IMG/VR virus record: IMGVR_UViG_3300017987_000135
Span: 1-48,438 of that record
Source: a virus
DNA length: 48,438 nt
Direction: 5' to 3' (one strand)
Both the position numbers and the translations under genes were made by a program. Every line of letters starts with the position of its first letter. Within the stretch, counting starts at the first letter, position 1. A model generated the notes under the pieces. That model ran no database searches. It had not been told where the DNA came from and worked only from the letters and a program-made list of their open reading frames with translations. Positions 1 to 8,979 of this stretch are shown piece after piece.

Positions 1-1664
1 CAGTGGCCATCCTTACCGACACCGCCAGCCGCGTGGTACATTGACAAAGACTGCTGGATCTTCGCGTCGTTCAGGTTCTGCGCAATCTCCACCAGATCGT
101 CAGTGCCGAAATGCTTCTTCAGGTACTCCGGGTTCCTGATGAGCCGCTCAGGGGGTATGAACCTGTCCTCGTCGGCCGGGATAATGAGCATACCCTTGCC
201 GAGCTGCTGGTTGTCGAACATCCACTGCAACTCGAAGAAGACAGCGCCCTCGGCTTCTGCCCTGGCCATCTCTCGCCCTCTCGCCTCGCGCTCGGCGTTG
301 CGCACAGCCCACTGGCCGTTGAGCTTCCTGTCGGTCTTGCCGCGAAAGCGCTCGTGGTGGTCGTCATCGAGGAAGGCAGGATGCAGGTCTACATCACCAG
401 CGGACTTCTGTGGTTCCCACGCCTTCTTGTAGTTCATGCTGAACCACTCGGCCTCGTCTACGGTGGGGAACTGGATTGCGTTGCCGGTCTTCTTCGCGTG
501 CTCGACAGCCTTGTCGTGCGGAAGCTCTACCAGCTTCCCGTCCTCCCCGGCTACGACTGTCGGGAAGACGATGGCACCCTCGTCCGTCTCGGCGTATGCC
601 ATCTTGTGGGTCGACACACTGCCGTCAGCGTTCTTGATCGGCTTGTGCTTCTTCGGGTCCAGGATTCTCTGTACGAACGGTTTGTCGCTATGCTTCCCGA
701 GGACCTCTTTAATACGGTCCTGCTCGCGCCGCTCTGCTCCAGGCTCAGGCAGCGCGCCAGCACGCCATGCACCGCGCCAGTCGTACTTGTAGTTCTCGTC
801 ATCTGGATTCGGATTGATGCCGAGGAGAGCAGCTTTTTCCTCGAAGTCCTTTCGGAAAGCCCTCTCGTCGTCCGGATGCAGCTTCGTCCGTGTGCGCGGC
901 ACACCTTCACGTGCCTGCTTCTCTGCGAGCGCCATGGCCACGTTCTTCCACGCCTCTCGCTCTTCTGCCTGATACGCGGCAACAGCGTCCCGCAAGTTGG
1001 TCGCATTCTTGAACGCTTCCGAGCTACCCGTAGGCCCGATGGCGTGTGGAGTAATGAGGCGCTGGCCCCACATAGTGGCTTTCCCGCCAAAATTACCTAT
1101 CGGTCCAAGGCCGATACTCGTAGAAGGAGTTACCTCCGTCTCGTACTCATACGTCTCAGTGGCCATCTTCTGGATCTCTTCCCAGTTCATGGCCTTCCGG
1201 ATGTCCAGGTCTGCGATCTTGCCGTCGATAATCTTGCCTGGGGGCATGTCGAAGGTTTGACCGTCTTTCGTCACAAACCTGTTTCGCCCGTCGATCCAGG
1301 CAATCTCAACGGGGTCGCCAGTGGTGCTGTCGATATACTTGTTGACGACACGCACAATGCGGTGGGGGTGGTCAGGATGCTTCCAGCGAGACGCCCAATG
1401 ATGATCCTTGTCGGTTCTTGGATCTACACCACCCTTCCACGCGCCACGATAATCGTAGTTGCCACGGTCAGGATTTACCGGCTCGTCCAGCTCCTGGTTG
1501 ACGTCATCGAGCCAGGAACGGAAGTCGCGCTCTTCATCCAGCGTGAGCGTTGTATTCCACTCATGGTCCGGTCCACGCATCGGGCTGAGGTCGGGAGTCC
1601 ATTCAATGTCCGAAGCCTCGCCACCATCTGCGATCCTGGCTTCAACCTCGTCGAAAAAACCCAT
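1..1664 (-). CDS. Internal-virion-like phage protein, C-terminus cut by left edge
   Basis: The ATG at 1664 follows GGAGG at 5-nt spacing, and the frame stays open for 554 codons to the edge without a stop. Two copies of a phage virion motif are seen: YDYRGAWKGG (residues 70-79) followed by HHWASRWKHPDHP, and YDWRGAWRAG (about 294-303). A second phage-associated segment, IVFPTVV then KTGNAIQFPTVDEAEWF (365-408), precedes a charged helical region. These motifs occur in large podovirus internal or ejection proteins; I see no transglycosylase or peptidase signature in the visible part. It is the last visible gene of the leftward virion operon, 20 nt after its neighbour. Function inferred from motif and position only. 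Confidence 0.75.
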   Translation of the reverse strand, partial: MGFFDEVEARIADGGEASDIEWTPDLSPMRGPDHEWNTTLTLDEERDFRSWLDDVNQELDEPVNPDRGNYDYRGAWKGGVDPRTDKDHHWASRWKHPDHPHRIVRVVNKYIDSTTGDPVEIAWIDGRNRFVTKDGQTFDMPPGKIIDGKIADLDIRKAMNWEEIQKMATETYEYETEVTPSTSIGLGPIGNFGGKATMWGQRLITPHAIGPTGSSEAFKNATNLRDAVAAYQAEEREAWKNVAMALAEKQAREGVPRTRTKLHPDDERAFRKDFEEKAALLGINPNPDDENYKYDWRGAWRAGALPEPGAERREQDRIKEVLGKHSDKPFVQRILDPKKHKPIKNADGSVSTHKMAYAETDEGAIVFPTVVAGEDGKLVELPHDKAVEHAKKTGNAIQFPTVDEAEWFSMNYKKAWEPQKSAGDVDLHPAFLDDDHHERFRGKTDRKLNGQWAVRNAEREARGREMARAEAEGAVFFELQWMFDNQQLGKGMLIIPADEDRFIPPERLIRNPEYLKKHFGTDDLVEIAQNLNDAKIQQSLSMYHAAGGVGKDGH

Positions 1665-1684
1665 GGCAACCTCCAGTCAAGGTG

Positions 1685-3043
1685 CTACTCGTTATCGAAC
1701 GCGGACAACGCTTTATACACCTCAAGCGCGTCCTTGACAGCAGCCTCCGTCCAAGGCACCTGCGCCTGCGGAAGTCCGCTCGACGGGTCCGTCTCGGCAA
1801 GCACCTTTTTCGCCCATGATTTCCAATGGTCGAACTCGTCTTGCGTGATAACGCCGTCACCGTGCGTGTCCAGCCGTTTGAAAACATCGTCAGGAAGGTC
1901 GATCTTCTCACGAGGGATAGACATGCCACGAGGTGGCCCACCTGCAGCCTGCCCGCCAGGGCCAACAGCAGGACCACCAACGCCCTGCTCTACACCTTCT
2001 GCGTACCGGCGCGCCATTCCGGCACTTACCTGCCTGCGCTGTGCCTGCTCGCGACGGATGATGCCGTTCAGCGCGTGCCATGGAGTGGTGCGCCTGAAAT
2101 CTACAGCCTTCTTCTTCCCGGCCAGTGTCTGCGTCAGCTTTTCGACTTCTGCTCGCAGATCGTTCCGCTTCTTTGTGTATTCTGCGGTCGCACCCTTGGT
2201 CTTGAACATGGGAGGAGTCATCTCTTTCAATTGGAGACTCTTCGCCTTCAATTGCTCCTCCAGCGCCGTGAGCTTGCCCGGGTTCTTCGGGGTTAACTGG
2301 AGGGCTGTAGCGATATCCGCAAACGAGGTGCGGGGATCGTCCAGCATAGCTTCGATCCCTTCGGCCATCGTTTTGCCGAACGGGTTCTCTGCGCCTTCTT
2401 CGCCTGCGACCCGCTCGTCGACACCTTCGTACAGATCCTTGAGCTGAGTCAGGCGCACAGCGCGTCTCTGCGCCTTGAGGTCCTGACCAATACGCTTGTA
2501 GCGCTCCGCTACCTGGGAGCCAAGGATTCCCATCTCTGCCAGCTCCTGGCGATTCCATACCCTGGTGCTCTGGTCTTCGTTCGTGATGACCATGTTGCCT
2601 TCCGAATCGATATTGACGTCAATCGCCTGCTTCGAGCCAGGAGGAAGTGACATATTCAGGTCGCGGAGAGCGATCTCGGGAAGGTCGAACAAGGCCATGT
2701 GGTAGGATGACTGGAGCATTCCTTTGCGGGCTTTCGAGCCAAGACTCTTCGCCTTGCGGCCATAGCGCTCGGATTCAGCACGCGCCTTGCGCCACTCGAT
2801 GGTCGCTTCGACATCCGCTTTCCACAACTCATGCCGTTCGCGCTCCTTTTCCATCGACCAGTCGTGCTTCTCACGATCCCAGCCGTGCTTCTCTTGGCGC
2901 ATATCCCACTCTTCGCCCTTGCGCTCTTCCTGCTTGTCGATACGCGCTTCAGCACGATCCTCACGCTTCCACTTACGCCCGCGCTCCATACCACCCATGA
3001 AGCCCCCGATGGCGCTTGATACTGTAGTTGGTCTGATTGCCAT
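1685..3043 (-). CDS. Virion-associated coiled-coil protein with one EF-hand loop
   Basis: 452 aa. I start at the ATG preceded by AGGAGG at 7-nt spacing; an in-frame start 21 nt upstream lacks such a site. The N-terminal quarter is a highly charged, Trp- and Lys/Glu-rich predicted helix (about residues 20-95), and the middle is helical and charged. Residues 392-403 read DTHGDGVITQDE, a near-consensus EF-hand calcium loop with D1, D5, G6, I8 and E12 present but His at position 3. The preceding helix (PDDVFKRL) and following helix (FDHWKSWAKKV) fit an EF-hand. Position between internal-virion-like genes suggests a virion protein. Calcium binding is inferred, not shown. Confidence 0.8.
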   Translation of the reverse strand: MAIRPTTVSSAIGGFMGGMERGRKWKREDRAEARIDKQEERKGEEWDMRQEKHGWDREKHDWSMEKERERHELWKADVEATIEWRKARAESERYGRKAKSLGSKARKGMLQSSYHMALFDLPEIALRDLNMSLPPGSKQAIDVNIDSEGNMVITNEDQSTRVWNRQELAEMGILGSQVAERYKRIGQDLKAQRRAVRLTQLKDLYEGVDERVAGEEGAENPFGKTMAEGIEAMLDDPRTSFADIATALQLTPKNPGKLTALEEQLKAKSLQLKEMTPPMFKTKGATAEYTKKRNDLRAEVEKLTQTLAGKKKAVDFRRTTPWHALNGIIRREQAQRRQVSAGMARRYAEGVEQGVGGPAVGPGGQAAGGPPRGMSIPREKIDLPDDVFKRLDTHGDGVITQDEFDHWKSWAKKVLAETDPSSGLPQAQVPWTEAAVKDALEVYKALSAFDNE

Positions 3044-3054
3044 TGGTCTGCCTC

Positions 3055-4194
3055 CTAGCCCCAAGCCATTCCGCTATCTCCGCCCCAGCTCGAACTCCCG
3101 GCTGGAGTTGTTGTCGGGTTCGTGGAAATTTGATATCCACCGTAATCCCCATCCCACGAATCTAGGTAATCTCCTCCGTATCCGATAGTGCCTGAAGCAC
3201 CGAGGCCGCTCTGGCTACCGGAAGAGAACTTTTGACCCACCATCCGCCCGGCTTGCCCGCCTACGGCACCACCAGCAGGCCCGCCGAAGTACCAGCCAGC
3301 AGCGGTACCAGCGAGGCCGAAGATGTTGCCCCACATGGCGTCTTCGCTCTGCTGAGCCTGCGCACGCATCGCCATGTCGGTTTCGTACTTCTTCATGGCA
3401 AGCTCGGCATTCGCAATGGATGCCCTCGTGTTGAGCTGTGCTGCGGTTGCCCAGGCGTTACCATAAATCTGCGCGCCGCGCCCGCCGGTAGCACCGGCTT
3501 GGCTCAGTCCCTCTATGGCCTGCGCCTTCTGCGCCCGCTGTTCCGGGATAAGTGCGCGGCCAAGCTCAATCGCTTGCAGCCTGCGCTTATCGTTGAGGTC
3601 ACGGACATACTTGCGGGCCTGATTCCTCGCACCGGCCTCTGCCGCAGCTCGGGCCACAGCCATCTCCGACTGGGTCGACGCATACTGAGGGCTGGAAGGG
3701 TCAAGGCCAAGGCCGCGCAGTTCACGGTCTCGTGACTGCTTCGCCTTCGTGAAGCTCTGCGTGATGTCCGCCACAGACTCACCGAGTGCTTGCTGGACAG
3801 GGAATCCGGCAAATGCTGCCTTCGTCCATCTCCTCTCCCCGGGGCGATAGTACTTCTTGTATTCCTTCCAGAGGACATCGCTTCGCGTATTAGCCTGCTT
3901 CGCGTACTCGGCCTGCTGCTCCATCAACTCGGAGGCTCGCGTGTAGTAATCCTTGAGTTCCTGCGGAACGGATGCACCAGCAATTTCGATGTCGGGATAT
4001 TCTGGAGGAGGTCCTTGCTGGCCACCGCCCATCCATTCTCCGAATTCGCCGAACCAGTCCATCAAGGTGCCGATCGGATACCAGTCACCAACTACGTCCA
4101 GGATATCGTCCCACTGCAGCTTGCCTGACCACGTCTTGTCCCAGAAGTCGTTGAACGGGTCTCTTACATTGTCATCCCACCAATCCCATCCCAT
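3055..4194 (-). CDS. Probable internal virion protein with glycine-zipper segment
   Basis: 379 aa, ATG preceded by GAGGAG at 6 nt. The N-terminus is rich in Trp and Asp (MGWDWWDDNVRDPFNDFW), the middle is a long charged Ala-rich helix (about 80-270), and about residues 285-320 form a Gly/Ala zipper (AGTAAGWYFGGPAGGAVGG) able to insert into a membrane. The C-terminal tail is Gly/Ser-rich. This architecture is common in podovirus ejected proteins that line the DNA channel across the envelope. Only 11 nt separate its stop from the next start, so it belongs to the same operon. The role is inferred from composition and position. Confidence 0.8.
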   Translation of the reverse strand: MGWDWWDDNVRDPFNDFWDKTWSGKLQWDDILDVVGDWYPIGTLMDWFGEFGEWMGGGQQGPPPEYPDIEIAGASVPQELKDYYTRASELMEQQAEYAKQANTRSDVLWKEYKKYYRPGERRWTKAAFAGFPVQQALGESVADITQSFTKAKQSRDRELRGLGLDPSSPQYASTQSEMAVARAAAEAGARNQARKYVRDLNDKRRLQAIELGRALIPEQRAQKAQAIEGLSQAGATGGRGAQIYGNAWATAAQLNTRASIANAELAMKKYETDMAMRAQAQQSEDAMWGNIFGLAGTAAGWYFGGPAGGAVGGQAGRMVGQKFSSGSQSGLGASGTIGYGGDYLDSWDGDYGGYQISTNPTTTPAGSSSWGGDSGMAWG

Positions 4195-4207
4195 GGCAAG
4201 CTCCTCT

Positions 4208-5059
4208 CTATACAGCGTCGTCTAGGCTATTGGTGGCCCAGTACACGATTCTGACGCGCACATCTCCTGCGAATGTACCTGTCGCGTTGCCAGCTCCGTC
4301 GGTTGCGTAGACCTGGATGTCCATTGCGGTGGCGGTAGTGTTGGCGATTGAGTCTATCTTCAAATTCTTGGTCAGGCCCGACGTCTCACCGAACTGGTCA
4401 GGGTCTGCTGCGACACCGACTCCGATAGCCGTGCATCCCCCCGCACCAGTGATGAGAGTCTCCAGGTTCGCCTGGACCGAAAGGATGTACCCGGTGAAGT
4501 CGATGTTGAGATCCTCGGCTGCAACGGTTGCGCCCGTCACGGTCTCCTCGAACACCTTCAACTCCAACCCTTCAGTGGCCGTCCCTCCGACCTGGAGCGC
4601 CGTAGCTCCACTGGTGCTGTCATTCGAGTGCAGAGTGTTATCGGACACCTCGCATCCGGTAAGCGTGCCACCGTCGATGGTGCAGCTCCCGCCAATAGTA
4701 CCGCCGCTTACCTTGTCCCCGCTGATCGCGTCGTCGTCAAGCGTCAGGATCTGCCCTGTCATATCGATGTCACCTGTAGCGAACCCTGTGCCAGCGATTG
4801 TACCGCCAGTGATCGCTACCGCGTTTGCGTCCTGGGTCGCAATGGTGCCGAGGTTGGACTGATCGATCTGGACCCATGTAGGGCCTGCCGAGTCGGTGAG
4901 AACCCAGAAAGAGTCATTGTCTGCCTGACGGGCAATCTTGCCCTCGTCCGAAGTGCCCAGGCCGGTCGCGCCGGTCCTGGCTGCTGCGTCAGCGTAGGAC
5001 CACTGATAGACGATATGGATCTCGCCAGTGCCTACGTCGGAATGTAGTCCTGTTGCCAT
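4208..5059 (-). CDS. Virion appendage-like protein, beta-rich repeats
   Basis: 283 aa. Residues about 15-75 contain a segment common in phage appendage proteins (YADAAARTGATGLGTSDEG, then IARQADNDSFWVLTD). Residues 85-165 consist of short Gly/Thr/Asp turns (GGTIAGT, GGTIGGS, DGGTLTG) typical of a beta-helix or pentapeptide-like coil. The C-terminal 100 residues look like a compact beta domain. It is sandwiched between a 120-aa coupled protein and internal-virion-like genes. Capsid or tail appendage is the best guess; no enzyme motif is seen. Confidence 0.75.
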   Translation of the reverse strand: MATGLHSDVGTGEIHIVYQWSYADAAARTGATGLGTSDEGKIARQADNDSFWVLTDSAGPTWVQIDQSNLGTIATQDANAVAITGGTIAGTGFATGDIDMTGQILTLDDDAISGDKVSGGTIGGSCTIDGGTLTGCEVSDNTLHSNDSTSGATALQVGGTATEGLELKVFEETVTGATVAAEDLNIDFTGYILSVQANLETLITGAGGCTAIGVGVAADPDQFGETSGLTKNLKIDSIANTTATAMDIQVYATDGAGNATGTFAGDVRVRIVYWATNSLDDAV

Positions 5060-5060
5060 G

Positions 5061-5423
5061 TTATGCGTCCTCTGGGTCTACGAAGTCGGTCCTGATAGGC
5101 TGACTTACTAGTTGCGCTCCTGAAGAATCGACGATAGGGATGCCAGTCGTGGTCGTGAGGATGAATTGCGTGTACTCGAACTCCGGGTCGGTGATCGGCG
5201 CGATCTCGTCGATTGGAGTGGTGGTGACGGTCTTGTCGTACAGCGTGACATTATCCTCGGCCACGCCGATCAGCCCCATCTCTGTCAGGTCCGACACCAG
5301 CAGGGCTCGGTCTTCCGTAGGCCCGCGCTCGCCGAACAGGACCTCAAGGCGCTCACGCATTGCCTCCAGGATGTCCCTGAGGTTCTTGTCCTCGATTCGC
5401 TGCGGTGACGGTATCCTTCTCAC
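5061..5423 (-). CDS. Small conserved-type virion protein
   Basis: 120 aa, starting with GTG that overlaps the upstream stop as GTGA, so it is translationally coupled to the large tail gene before it. The N-terminal 40 residues are helical and charged (PSPQRIEDKNLRDILEAMRERLEVLFGERG), a pattern seen in short phage proteins encoded beside stopper or appendage genes. The C-terminal half is beta-like. Function not recognised; virion assembly is inferred from coupling. Confidence 0.75.
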   Translation of the reverse strand: MRRIPSPQRIEDKNLRDILEAMRERLEVLFGERGPTEDRALLVSDLTEMGLIGVAEDNVTLYDKTVTTTPIDEIAPITDPEFEYTQFILTTTTGIPIVDSSGAQLVSQPIRTDFVDPEDA

Positions 5424-7357
5424 AGGTCCCTCATGCTCGTGCTCATGGTAATCTCGATGATCTCGTATTGCGACTCGACCTCAACCGACCAGCGGCGCTC
5501 GTCACGCTTCACTGGGATACGCTTGGCCCGCTCGCTGGTGAACGTATGCGTCCACACGAGGTCCTCCTCGGCGTAGATACGAAAGATGACGGGATAGCCC
5601 TCGGCCTTCACCTGGGCAACGGAGAAGGAACCAGTCCTGGCATAGAGGAACTGCTTGCTCCTCCATGTGGCCGTCAGAGGGTTGCTACCCTGGTTCCAGG
5701 CAGTGAGCTTCCCATCTTGGATCAGGTAAAGCGTGTCGTCTTCCAGGTTCGCGTGCCCGCCTGTAGCGAGTTGATCGGTTGTGACTAGCGCTCGCCCGCC
5801 AGCCGACGGATCGAATATCAGCGCTGTGCCGTCCGTGAACCAGCAGTGGTATCGGTTGTCATGCGCCTTGGCTATCATCGTCGCAGGATCAAGCGCCTTC
5901 CACTGTTTCTTCGAGTAGAACGACGTCGTGAGCACTTGGCTGTTCGCCCCATTCACGGCAATTAAACCGTCCGGACTTGCGTATATTACCAAGGCCGCAG
6001 CGATATCACCGAACGTAACTACAGACCTCTTGGCCGAACACGCCTGCCTGGAGTTGCTTCGGTCGACGCTCATGTACAGCGGGTCATTCCCGGTGATGAA
6101 ATGCGGATGTCCAGTCGTAAGCACGATGACCTGATTCAGCGTGTACGCAATCGCCACGATGTCCTCGTCAATCGTCTTGGCGTAGTCATCCGGCCATGCG
6201 TGCGGGCGGTTCGGCTCCGAGAAGTACACCGTCTTGCCGACGAACCCGGCCATCACTCCGTTCGTGCATTCAATCAGGCCGGTCAGGTCGTCTGGAGGCC
6301 CTTCCCAATCCACGGACGGCAGGATCTCGTTGACGTCAGCGTCCAGGGTTGTGTCTAGATACGACGTCGTCCCGATATCCAGCTCGGTAATGAAGAAGTA
6401 GGACGTCCCGCTGGTACCAGTCACCGTCCTGTACACCCTGATGTTCGTGATGTTGTAGTCGCCAGTTGGCGCGCCAGGGATATTCGTGAGCTGGCAATCC
6501 TCCGTAGGCTGGATGGCAACCACGGTGGACGGGTCGGAAGGAGGCCCTTCCTCTCCGAAGGCCGAGACATACGTCAGGACGTACGTGCGGTCTGCGGTGT
6601 AGTCAGAGGCCCGGGAGGTGTCGAAAGACAGCCTGAGGCGCGCTGAGGGGTCACCAGACGCCGGATAGCCGATCTTGCCGGTCACCCTGGCTCCGTTCAG
6701 GTAGAAATCGGTGTTCGCTGCGTATACGGAGTTGCTCGGGTAGCACGCACCGAGGTACACGCCCGTCTCGCTGTATGCCTGGAACCACATCATGAAGTTG
6801 GCGTCGTCGGTGGCGGTCGTCTTCGCCGGGAGCGTCTCGATCTTGAATACCGATAGCTGCGACTGCTGGAAGACAGTCTCTCCGCCGTACTCGCCCTCTG
6901 TCAGGTCTCCCTCCTGGGACACCGTCCCGTCCTCTTCTTCATAAAAATAATACCACGTGCGGGTCCAGGTCGTCTCCAGTGCGTCCACGGCTTCCACCGT
7001 AGGGGGAGAAGCGGGGGCCGGGATGCCAAGCGTGTACTCGACCTCGTTGCCGTCCAGGATGCCACGGACCTTCGGGACTCCGTCCCCGGTGTAGTAGATT
7101 CGGTCGTAGAGGTCCTCAGCGACGGGGCTTTTCACCACATCGACATCCGTTGCCCACTCCAGCCAGTTGCCGTTGTACGGGAAGACTGACACCGTGTCGG
7201 ACTGCAAGTCCTGGATCTCGTTCGGCTCATCGAAAGGAAGGACGGTACCGCCCCAGATATATGCGTTCTCTGCCGTCTGCGCCTGACTGGCACCGAGCAA
7301 GTTCGGTGCGGCCCGTGGAAGCAGTCCTTCGAATATGCTGATCTTGATCTTAGACAC
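5420..7357 (-). CDS. Phage virion/tail structural protein
   Basis: 645 aa, starting with GTG preceded by GGAG at 7 nt and overlapping the upstream gene by 8 nt. The N-terminus (IFEGLLPRAAPNLLGASQAQTAENAYIWGGTVLPF) is the usual opening of a large podovirus structural family in which residues 20-40 read A..AENA.I..G.L.P. The middle has Ig/fibronectin-like strands (SAFGEEGPPSDPSTVVAI) and a propeller-like part with GFVGKTVYFSEPNRPHAWP. No tape measure or tube gene exists nearby, so this is probably a short-tail tube or tail-hub component. Exact role inferred. Confidence 0.85.
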   Translation of the reverse strand: MSKIKISIFEGLLPRAAPNLLGASQAQTAENAYIWGGTVLPFDEPNEIQDLQSDTVSVFPYNGNWLEWATDVDVVKSPVAEDLYDRIYYTGDGVPKVRGILDGNEVEYTLGIPAPASPPTVEAVDALETTWTRTWYYFYEEEDGTVSQEGDLTEGEYGGETVFQQSQLSVFKIETLPAKTTATDDANFMMWFQAYSETGVYLGACYPSNSVYAANTDFYLNGARVTGKIGYPASGDPSARLRLSFDTSRASDYTADRTYVLTYVSAFGEEGPPSDPSTVVAIQPTEDCQLTNIPGAPTGDYNITNIRVYRTVTGTSGTSYFFITELDIGTTSYLDTTLDADVNEILPSVDWEGPPDDLTGLIECTNGVMAGFVGKTVYFSEPNRPHAWPDDYAKTIDEDIVAIAYTLNQVIVLTTGHPHFITGNDPLYMSVDRSNSRQACSAKRSVVTFGDIAAALVIYASPDGLIAVNGANSQVLTTSFYSKKQWKALDPATMIAKAHDNRYHCWFTDGTALIFDPSAGGRALVTTDQLATGGHANLEDDTLYLIQDGKLTAWNQGSNPLTATWRSKQFLYARTGSFSVAQVKAEGYPVIFRIYAEEDLVWTHTFTSERAKRIPVKRDERRWSVEVESQYEIIEITMSTSMRDL

Positions 7358-8114
7358 GTGGACACTCCATCGTTACAACGTCAACGTGGTGCTGGTGAAG
7401 GTGCCACGCCCGGTTCAACCCATGCCAAATCCACATCGGGCATGTTTCGTCTGCGCAGAGCTTCAGCCCCAGTAGCATCGAGTGTTTCCATATCGGATCT
7501 GCGACGAGATGGGCAACGAACTCGCAGCACGTCTTCTTCAGCGGGCTCTTGCTCTTGAGGGGCATCCCGCGTCCCCACAGCAGGAAGAAAAGGTTGTGGA
7601 CGAGCTGCACGGACGCATACTCCGTTGTGCCGGTCTCGCTCATCGCGACATCAAGCGCATGCTGCGCTTGCCCTGGCCACGGCGGTACCCTCCGGATTGC
7701 CAACCTCCGGCCAGTTTCATGGCAGTAGTGGACTTGCTCGCCGTCGGCATTCTTCGCCCGGGCCCAGTCAATCAGCTCGCCAATCGGGATTGGCCCGCGC
7801 ACGCCGCGATGCCCGGTGATCGGGTCCTTCTTCATCCAGCTCTCGAAGTAGTAGCTGCCAGCCTCGATCTCCACGCCGTTTACGACCACGTCCTGGTAGA
7901 TGTCGAAGATCACCCCGACATGGCTGAAGCGATGAGAGATCCCGTCACCGGAAACCCACGGGGCCTCTGGCAGCAGTTGCTCTTTGCCCTTCTTCTTCAG
8001 CGCCGTAGATTTGCGCTTCAATATCTCCTGCGCAATCGAGATAGAACCTGACGTCAATCCAGGCTGAGACGTCCAGAAGAGCCTCATCTCGACATGCGTG
8101 TCCTTGGGAGTCAT
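7350..8114 (-). CDS. Permuted papain-fold (YiiX/YaeF-like) hydrolase
   Basis: 254 aa. The ATG overlaps the upstream stop (ATGA), which fixes the start. A histidine in FSHVGVIF (His65) comes before a cysteine in TCCEFVAHL (Cys196). This order, with the local contexts SHVGI and CSELV, is the hallmark of circularly permuted NlpC/P60 proteins of the YiiX/YaeF/LRAT group, which cleave amide or ester bonds in lipids or peptidoglycan-related substrates. Residues 70-110 and 160-185 would form the rest of the fold. It is coupled to a one-TM protein and a transglutaminase-like protein, suggesting cell-envelope entry or lysis. The family is inferred from motifs alone. Confidence 0.6.
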   Translation of the reverse strand: MTPKDTHVEMRLFWTSQPGLTSGSISIAQEILKRKSTALKKKGKEQLLPEAPWVSGDGISHRFSHVGVIFDIYQDVVVNGVEIEAGSYYFESWMKKDPITGHRGVRGPIPIGELIDWARAKNADGEQVHYCHETGRRLAIRRVPPWPGQAQHALDVAMSETGTTEYASVQLVHNLFFLLWGRGMPLKSKSPLKKTCCEFVAHLVADPIWKHSMLLGLKLCADETCPMWIWHGLNRAWHLHQHHVDVVTMECPRV

Positions 8115-8545
8115 GGCAGTATCGGGCCTTTCGCAATCTCGTGGATGAGTTTAACGATTCCCCCGACGATCACAGCGACCGTCCCTACGATAATCATCAC
8201 GGCCGAAGCCCGCTTGACGAAATTATTCGCCTCAGCCATCCAGTCGACATCCCTCCTCGGGCGATTGGAGTTCGCAGGATTCGTAGCTACAGCGGCACGG
8301 ATAACTCCGATTTCCTCTGAATTCGCTCCAGTCTGCTTTTCGACACGCTCGAAACGCTCGTCACAGTGAGCACGATGACTCTTTGTCTCTGCCGCAATTA
8401 CCGCCAGCTTCTTGTCAAATTCCGCATCGGCCTTCTGCTGCGCCTCATGGTTCGCTTGACCTTCTTTCCTGGTCTCTCGGACCTCCGTCAAGATCGTGTT
8501 GAACAGCAGCTTCGTGGAATCATCAAGGCCGTCAGTTGCACTCAT
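8111..8545 (-). CDS. One-TM coiled-coil protein, holin/XhlA-like
   Basis: 144 aa, with both ends joined to neighbours by ATGA overlaps. Residues about 1-75 form an amphipathic coiled coil (LLFNTILTEVRETRKEGQANHEAQ onward), followed by a charged linker and one strong transmembrane helix at about 113-134 (ASAVMIIVGTVAVIVGGIVKLI) with a short tail. The topology matches XhlA/hemolysin-type phage membrane proteins found in lysis cassettes, and the two neighbours look like envelope hydrolases. Holin or membrane anchor role is inferred. Confidence 0.65.
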   Translation of the reverse strand: MSATDGLDDSTKLLFNTILTEVRETRKEGQANHEAQQKADAEFDKKLAVIAAETKSHRAHCDERFERVEKQTGANSEEIGVIRAAVATNPANSNRPRRDVDWMAEANNFVKRASAVMIIVGTVAVIVGGIVKLIHEIAKGPILP

Positions 8546-8979
8546 GCGTCATATACCTCATCGATCCGCCCATCGAATTTGCACTCCAGCAAGAACGTAC
8601 GTTCAGCTTCGCTCTGGATGGCGTGGCGCTGCTGGCCGAACTGGTCCGCCCACCACCAACCATCCTCTTCCCACATCACCCCAGTGTGACCCGTATACGT
8701 CTTCACCACACCTTGAGAAGTCTCTACCACCACTGTCGGCTCCAGCGGTACGACGTGAACCACTTTCGCCGGGATACCGAGCCGGCCGAACACTTCGCAC
8801 AAGGCGTCACGATAGGCCCAGCACCGGTCTGCGGTACGGCCCTGGCTAGACCACACAGGCCACGCCTTCTCACGCAGGAGCGCGGCAGCGTGTGCACCCG
8901 TTTCGGCTTCCTTGACTACGTCGGCAATCGACCAGCCGTTAAAGAACCGTCGGAACCAGGTTTTCAGTGACTCCCACAT
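8542..8979 (-). CDS. Transglutaminase-like cysteine protein
   Basis: 145 aa. I use the ATG that shares its A with the upstream TGA (TGATG), rather than the GTG one codon earlier. The core reads GRTADRCWAYRDAL...LGIPAKVVHVV, closely resembling the Cys-helix of transglutaminase-like proteins (C-x-x-x-A-x-L...GIPAR). A candidate triad is Cys53, His98 (TYTGHTGVMW) and Asp112 (WWWADQFG). Such folds hydrolyse or transfer amide bonds. In the cassette it lies between a secreted protein and a membrane protein. No signal peptide is seen, so it would act in the cytoplasm or in the virion. Activity inferred. Confidence 0.6.
   Translation of the reverse strand: MWESLKTWFRRFFNGWSIADVVKEAETGAHAAALLREKAWPVWSSQGRTADRCWAYRDALCEVFGRLGIPAKVVHVVPLEPTVVVETSQGVVKTYTGHTGVMWEEDGWWWADQFGQQRHAIQSEAERTFLLECKFDGRIDEVYDA

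Noticed and set aside
111-2447. 778-codon rightward open frame
   Set aside because: It is antisense to two leftward genes that have ribosome-binding sites and phage motifs; long antisense frames are common in GC-rich DNA.
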